A stretch of DNA of 64,000 nt, taken from Candidatus Binatia bacterium (lineage in GTDB: Bacteria > Desulfobacterota > Binatia > HRBIN30). The stretch spans positions 124,001 to 188,000 of the forward strand of contig JAOAHD010000002.1 in NCBI GenBank assembly GCA_026415395.1, written 5' to 3'. The stretch's first letter is position 1. Every line of letters begins with the position of its first letter. Under the pieces are notes generated by a model. It did no database searches, had not been told where the DNA came from, and saw nothing but the letters and a program-made list of their open reading frames with translations. Positions 59,793 through 64,000 of the stretch are shown in pieces. A program made the position numbers and the translations under genes.

Positions 59793-61022
59793 ATGGATTT
59801 AGCGTACCCGCCGGAGTACGAAGCGTTTCGGCGCAAGTTTCGAGAGTGGTTACGGAAAAATCTCGCCACGTGGCGCCGCGCGCAGGGCCATCTCGAGTAC
59901 GATGACCCACTGCGGATCGAACGGGCCAAACAATGGCAACGCAAACTGTACGCGGCAGGCTATGTGGCGCTGAGTTGGCCTAAGGAATACGGGGGTCAGG
60001 GAGCCGACGTGCTCACGCAAGCAATTGTCGACGAAGAGCTTGCGCGTGCTCAGGCCCCTGCGTTGATCGGGCAGATGGGCATTCAAATGGTCGGGCCCAC
60101 GCTCATCCAGTTTGGAACGGAGGAGCAGAAGCGTCGATTCCTCCCGAAGATCCTCACTGCCGAGGAAATTTGGTGCCAAGGTTACTCGGAGCCAAACGCA
60201 GGGTCGGACCTGGCTTCGTTGCAAACCCGCGCAGATCTGGTCGGCGATGAGTTTATCGTGAACGGGCACAAGATTTGGACCTCCAACGCCCAGTTCGCGG
60301 ACTGGATGTTTTGCCTCGTCCGCACCGATCCAAACGCTCCGAAGCACAGGGGGATTTCGTACCTCCTGATCGATATGAAATCGCCCGGGATCACCGTGCG
60401 CCCACTAGTGCAGATCACCGGGGAGCGCGGCTTCAACGAGGTGTGGTTTGAAAATGTGCGGGTGCCGAGGAGCAATCTGGTTGGTGAGCTGAATCAGGGC
60501 TGGCAAGTTGCCAATGCCACTCTGCTCCATGAGCGGAATATGCTCGGCTCGGCGACACGGACCGTCGAGCTGTTCTCCGGCCTGGTCCGCCTGGCCAAAC
60601 TCTCGATGCGCCAAGGGCATCCCGCAATCGAAGATCCACTGGTGCGCCAACGCCTTGCAGGGCTGGCGATGCGTGTGGAAGCGATGCGGTATCATGCGTA
60701 CCGGCAGTTGACCGACACGGTCTGGGGCCGACCACGAGGGATCGCCGCGTCGGTGAACAAATTGGTGTCGACGGAACTGAATCATGAGATCGCTGCCTGT
60801 GCGCTCGACCTGCTCGGGGGCTACGCCACCCAAGCTCCGATATCGAAGTTTGCCGTCGAGCGTGGAAAGTGGATGCGCGAGTTCATGTTCACGCTCGGTA
60901 TGATTATCGGCGGGGGGACTTCCGAGATCCAAAAAAATATCATCGGCGAGCGCGGGCTCGGTCTACCACGGGAGCCAGCGGCGATGCCGAGGAAAACCGC
61001 GGAAGAGGTGGGCGCCGCTTGA
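59793..61022 (+). CDS. Acyl-CoA dehydrogenase, first subunit of a probable heteromer
   Basis: 409 residues. ATG start. Acyl-CoA dehydrogenase signatures: LSWPKEYGGQGADVL, QGYSEPNAGSDLASL, FIVNGHKIWTSNAQF, and the C-terminal end MIIGGGTSEIQKNIIGERGLGLPR. The catalytic Glu of the YEGTSE motif is missing (GGGTSE), as in subunits of the actinobacterial alpha2beta2 dehydrogenases for steroid side chains. The next dehydrogenase gene overlaps its stop by the TTGA arrangement, so the two subunits are made together. Confidence 0.85.
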   Translation: MDLAYPPEYEAFRRKFREWLRKNLATWRRAQGHLEYDDPLRIERAKQWQRKLYAAGYVALSWPKEYGGQGADVLTQAIVDEELARAQAPALIGQMGIQMVGPTLIQFGTEEQKRRFLPKILTAEEIWCQGYSEPNAGSDLASLQTRADLVGDEFIVNGHKIWTSNAQFADWMFCLVRTDPNAPKHRGISYLLIDMKSPGITVRPLVQITGERGFNEVWFENVRVPRSNLVGELNQGWQVANATLLHERNMLGSATRTVELFSGLVRLAKLSMRQGHPAIEDPLVRQRLAGLAMRVEAMRYHAYRQLTDTVWGRPRGIAASVNKLVSTELNHEIAACALDLLGGYATQAPISKFAVERGKWMREFMFTLGMIIGGGTSEIQKNIIGERGLGLPREPAAMPRKTAEEVGAA

Positions 61023-62152
61023 ACTTCGGATTGTCACCTGAACAAGAGTTGTTGCAAAAGACCGCGCGGGATTTTCTGGCGGTCGAGTGGCCACCGTCTG
61101 CAGCACGGGCGGTGCTCGCTGACGATCATGATGGCTATCCGCGGCAGCTCTACGAAGCCATGGCTCGCCTTGGTTGGGTGGGTGTATTGGCGCCCACCGA
61201 ATTCGGTGGACTCGGTGGCACCTGTCTCGATGCCGCAGTGCTTGCCGAAGAACTGGGCCGCGCGGCGGTTCCGGGACCTCATCTTGCGAACACCTTGGCC
61301 ATTTTGACGTTGCGGCACGCGCCGGGGGCGACCATGCGGCGCGACTGGCTGCCGCGGCTGGCAGCTGGCCAAGCGGTCGGCTCGTTGGCGTGGTTCGAGG
61401 GCGATGCGTCGGCTTGGCCCTTTCCGTTGCAAACACGGGGCACGGTAGGGCGATTTGGGATTCGACTACAAGGCGTCAAACGCTTCGTTTTGGATGCCCA
61501 CGTGGCCGACGTGTTGCTCGTCGTGTGCACTTTGGTAGACGCTGGCACGCGTTCCACTGGCATCGTCTTGGTGCCGCGCGAGCAAGCTGGCCTCAGCGTG
61601 CGGTTTATGGAGGATGTAGACCGTACGCACCGCCCGTGTGAAGTCGCTTTCGAGGGAGTGACCGTGTCGCGCCGTTGGCTCCTTGCAGCCGGCCCCCAAG
61701 CCGAGAAGCTCTTGGCACGAGTGCAGAATGCCGCCGCGGTGCTGTTGGCCGCCGACTGTCTCGGCGGCGCCGAGCGGCTGCTGGAAATGTCGGTAGAATA
61801 CGCGAAAGTTCGCCAGCAATTCGGCCGCCCCATAGGTTCGTTTCAAGCCGTTAAGCACCGCTGCGCAGAGATGGCGGCGGAGATCGAACTGGCCCGCTCC
61901 CTGGTGTGGTACGCAGCGTACGCTATGGATGCTCTGCCTCGGCAAGCAGCGTACGCAGCCTCGTTGGCAAAGGGCCATCTCTCCGAAGTTTTCTGCCGGG
62001 TCGCCGAAAGCGCCTTGCGCGTGCACGGAGGGATTGGCTTTACCTGGGAACACCCCTTACACATTTGGTTCAAGCGGGCGCAGTGGAACCGCTACGCATT
62101 TGGAAGCCCGGAGTGGCATCGCGAACGCGTGGCGCAAGAGTCTGGGTGGTAG
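61019..62152 (+). CDS. Acyl-CoA dehydrogenase, second subunit of a probable heteromer
   Basis: 377 residues from a TTG that overlaps the previous stop (TTGA) and follows GAGGTGGG. It starts at the family N-terminus LNFGLSPEQELLQKTARDF and includes WVGVLAPTEFGGLGG and IELARSLVWYAAYAM, but the Glu/Gly-rich loops of the flavin site are weaker than in the partner, and the C-terminal end reads LRVHGGIGFTWEHPLHIW. Two complementary degenerate halves forming one heteromer explain this. Substrates of known relatives are steroid side-chain or ring acyl-CoAs; here the substrate is unknown. Confidence 0.8.
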   Translation: MNFGLSPEQELLQKTARDFLAVEWPPSAARAVLADDHDGYPRQLYEAMARLGWVGVLAPTEFGGLGGTCLDAAVLAEELGRAAVPGPHLANTLAILTLRHAPGATMRRDWLPRLAAGQAVGSLAWFEGDASAWPFPLQTRGTVGRFGIRLQGVKRFVLDAHVADVLLVVCTLVDAGTRSTGIVLVPREQAGLSVRFMEDVDRTHRPCEVAFEGVTVSRRWLLAAGPQAEKLLARVQNAAAVLLAADCLGGAERLLEMSVEYAKVRQQFGRPIGSFQAVKHRCAEMAAEIELARSLVWYAAYAMDALPRQAAYAASLAKGHLSEVFCRVAESALRVHGGIGFTWEHPLHIWFKRAQWNRYAFGSPEWHRERVAQESGW

Positions 62153-62219
62153 TGGGCGAGGTGGCTCGCAAGCCCTCGGAGCAGTTCAATCTTGTCCGGT
62201 GCAAACGAATTCCAGTAGG

Positions 62220-62963
62220 ATGCCTGCTGTGATCCAAAGGGTCGAGCGTAGAGCTGATGGCGTGCGGGTGATCCGAAAGGATGCCACGCGGTCGCGCTGG
62301 ATCCTTGCATTGGTCGTGCTCGCGCTTGGCAGTGCTGCCGTCTTGCTTTGGTGGAATGCGCGCGTGGGGGCTCCGGCCTTCGATGGATCTGTCTCTGGAA
62401 GCAGCGAGCGAGCCGCTCCGGTCGAGGGGTTTCGGCAGGAGGGAGGAACAAAGCTTGACCGAGTGGCTATTCGGGACTCCAGACGTGAAATCGGCGGCGC
62501 GTTAAAGCCGACGGATGTGCAAGAGCGCCACGCTCCAGGACGTGCCCCAGCACCTTCGCAAACTTCAGCGAGTGCGGAAAAGGGCACCACGGAAGCTGAA
62601 CCCGCAGGAGCCTCTGGGGGCGACGAGCCGAGTGGCATTGCATTGTTCCCACCGCCTGGAACAAACCCGCCGAAAAGTGGCCTGATTGTGCCCGACGACT
62701 TCGAACTTCCTCCCGGTTACATGCGCCATTACCAAGTGACCGACGATGGCAAACCGCTTCCACCAATTCTGATGTTTCACCCGGATGCGGAACTCTACGA
62801 TACGGCGGGAAACCGCATTCCTTTGCCGGAGGATCTTGTTGTTCCCGCGGGGTTAGCCCCTCCGGGACTACCGCAGAAAATGCTCGAAGTCCCCGAGTCT
62901 GGTGTGCCCCTGTTCGAACCGCCCCCTCGAGAGGAAGTAGCGCCATCCCTGAGCAATGAGTGA
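62220..62963 (+). CDS. Membrane-anchored proline-rich protein
   Basis: 247 residues; ATG preceded by AGTAGG. One N-terminal transmembrane helix (WILALVVLALGSAAVLLWW) is followed by a long disordered, Ala/Gly/Pro/Glu-rich region and a short ordered stretch (LIVPDDFELPPGYMRHYQVTDDGKPLPPI) before a Pro-rich tail. I recognise no family. It overlaps the next gene by 8 bp, so it is expressed with the apolipoprotein N-acyltransferase. Confidence 0.6.
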   Translation: MPAVIQRVERRADGVRVIRKDATRSRWILALVVLALGSAAVLLWWNARVGAPAFDGSVSGSSERAAPVEGFRQEGGTKLDRVAIRDSRREIGGALKPTDVQERHAPGRAPAPSQTSASAEKGTTEAEPAGASGGDEPSGIALFPPPGTNPPKSGLIVPDDFELPPGYMRHYQVTDDGKPLPPILMFHPDAELYDTAGNRIPLPEDLVVPAGLAPPGLPQKMLEVPESGVPLFEPPPREEVAPSLSNE

Positions 62964-64000
62964 ACCGGTGCCAGCGGTCGAGTCCTCCCGAAGCCTGGCG
63001 CTGCTGCGTGATGCGGTGATGGGCGTGTTGGGGCGACTCCTTGGCATTGTTGTCGGTGCGGTCCTGGTCCGCCTGTATGCAGCCGGTCAATGGCCCCATG
63101 TGTGCGTTGGCTGGGTTGTGCTCGTTCCGTGGCTGGTGCTGTGGAGACGCTGTGGCTCGATCGGCAAGCTGGTTGTTTGGTCCGTTGTTGCAACTGTCTT
63201 GTTCACGCTGTCGGCTTTTGGCTGGTTTGTCGACGCAGTGGCGGCATACACGGGCTGGTCGTATGCAACAGCCGCAGCACTGTTGAGCGGCGCCGCTTTG
63301 TTCGTGCAACCACAACTCGTGGCACTCGCGCTCACGACGCATGCGCTGCAACGGCAGAGGTCACCCGCGCTGCACGGGTACTTCGCTTCGGCGTTTCTGG
63401 GAGCGGCGGTGTATACAGCCTGCGACTGGTTTGCGCCGACAAAGCTGCTGGGCGATACGCTCGGTCTTGGCTTGTGGCCCATGTTAGCTTGGGCTCAAGC
63501 GGCAGACTTGGGCGGTGTGTACCTGCTGACGTTCATTCTCCTGTGTGTGAACATTTGGATTGCCGGCGGGCTAGATGAGTTGGTGTTCCGGAGGAGCCTT
63601 CGCACGGGGCTTGCGAGCTTCGGCCTGGCGGGAGCGACGATTGCCGCAGTGTGGCTTTACGGGTGGGCTCGACTTGTACAGTTGGAGAGAACTGCGGGGG
63701 TTGGGGCACAGCATGAAGTTCGGGTAGGGGTTGTTCAGGGAAACATCTCGCACTACGAACGCTTGAGGCAGGAGCTCGGTGCCTTCGAAGCCGTAAGGCA
63801 AATCCTCCAGCGGTACTTGAGCCTGAGCGCAACATTGGACGGCGAGGTCGACCTTTGGACTTGGCCCGAAACCGTGTATCCAACCACCTTCGCGCGTCCG
63901 AAAAGCCGCGAAGGGGCTCTGTTCGATCGGGAAATTGCGGCCTTCGTCCAGTTTCACCGCCGCCCGTTGGTCTTCGGCGCTTATGATCGCGACGACAAAG
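62956..64000 (+). CDS. lnt: Apolipoprotein N-acyltransferase, 5' part
   Basis: 348 codons in view; the gene runs off the window with no stop. ATG start at 62956 overlaps the previous stop. Seven or so hydrophobic helices (about residues 20-235) lead to the nitrilase-type catalytic domain that begins near residue 255 with VRVGVVQGNISHYE and carries the family active-site motif TWPETVYP; Glu305 is the expected catalytic Glu. It transfers an acyl chain to the N-terminal Cys of lipoproteins in the inner membrane, in agreement with the several lipoproteins predicted here. Confidence 0.82.
   Translation, partial: MSEPVPAVESSRSLALLRDAVMGVLGRLLGIVVGAVLVRLYAAGQWPHVCVGWVVLVPWLVLWRRCGSIGKLVVWSVVATVLFTLSAFGWFVDAVAAYTGWSYATAAALLSGAALFVQPQLVALALTTHALQRQRSPALHGYFASAFLGAAVYTACDWFAPTKLLGDTLGLGLWPMLAWAQAADLGGVYLLTFILLCVNIWIAGGLDELVFRRSLRTGLASFGLAGATIAAVWLYGWARLVQLERTAGVGAQHEVRVGVVQGNISHYERLRQELGAFEAVRQILQRYLSLSATLDGEVDLWTWPETVYPTTFARPKSREGALFDREIAAFVQFHRRPLVFGAYDRDDK

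Noticed and set aside
1-64000. CRISPR arrays, prophage, integrase or plasmid functions
   Set aside because: No direct-repeat/spacer pattern, phage structural genes, integrase or replication initiator was seen.

Overview
The window is GC-rich (roughly 60-65 %), gene-dense bacterial chromosome. There is no rRNA gene, so the host can only be inferred. Several traits together suggest an uncultured Binatota/Deltaproteobacteria-like organism: secreted proteins with short calcium-loop (dockerin-like) repeats of the GDCNxDGxVTVDEL type joined to Ser/Thr-Pro stalks, many acyl-CoA dehydrogenases (five here), a 2-hydroxycyclohexanecarboxyl-CoA dehydrogenase (BadH)-like reductase, and apparent DapL-type lysine synthesis. 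That is an inference, not a phylogenetic placement. No prophage, CRISPR array or complete insertion sequence was seen. The only trace of mobile DNA is a catalytic-domain-less IS630-like protein near the left end.

Layout. 0-4.6 kb: end of a VOC-family gene, the IS630-like DNA-binding protein, and a translationally coupled GT4 glycosyltransferase / glycogen-debranching enzyme pair. 4.6-16.8 kb: housekeeping metabolism (acetyltransferase/acyl-CoA synthetase fusion, three-gene proton-translocating transhydrogenase, folK, dapL-like aminotransferase, alanine-glyoxylate-type aminotransferase, mltA, AbrB-like regulator, ferredoxin-reductase-like protein), with a BP74-domain secreted protein inserted. 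16.8-20.1 kb: dienelactone hydrolase and a tandem pair of related secreted proteins, one carrying a long Thr/Pro stalk.

20.3-27.8 kb is the most interesting part. A compact minus-strand run (GNAT acyl synthase, 7TM-GAF histidine kinase, alpha/beta hydrolase, periplasmic binding protein) faces a compact plus-strand run (acyl carrier protein, acyl-CoA dehydrogenase, ketoacyl synthase). The two runs diverge from a 119-bp region holding a perfect 7-bp inverted repeat and a CTCCAATG direct repeat. I propose that this is a self-contained locus that makes, senses and possibly degrades an acyl-chain signal; this is a hypothesis.

28-44.6 kb: gpsA with a small zinc-finger protein, then a block of exported, repeat-rich or Cys-rich proteins (dockerin-like, beta-helix, FG-GAP, tandem CX4CH lipoprotein) surrounding a LytS/LytT-type two-component system, plus fructose-bisphosphate aldolase and an acyl-CoA dehydrogenase. 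44.6-49.6 kb: DnaQ/UvrC-like nuclease fusion, prfB with an intact programmed +1 frameshift site, glpX and thiD. 49.7-64 kb: GPH-type transporter coupled to a long acyl-CoA dehydrogenase, metallophosphatase, BadH-like SDR, AMIN lipoprotein, HEAT-repeat protein, tRNA-Leu(CAA), a sulfatase-type membrane enzyme starting almost on the tRNA, a paired (probably heteromeric) acyl-CoA dehydrogenase, and the 5' part of an apolipoprotein N-acyltransferase gene cut by the window end.

Start codons were chosen by ribosome-binding sites and family alignment. GTG and TTG starts are frequent, and several adjacent genes overlap as ATGA or TTGA.
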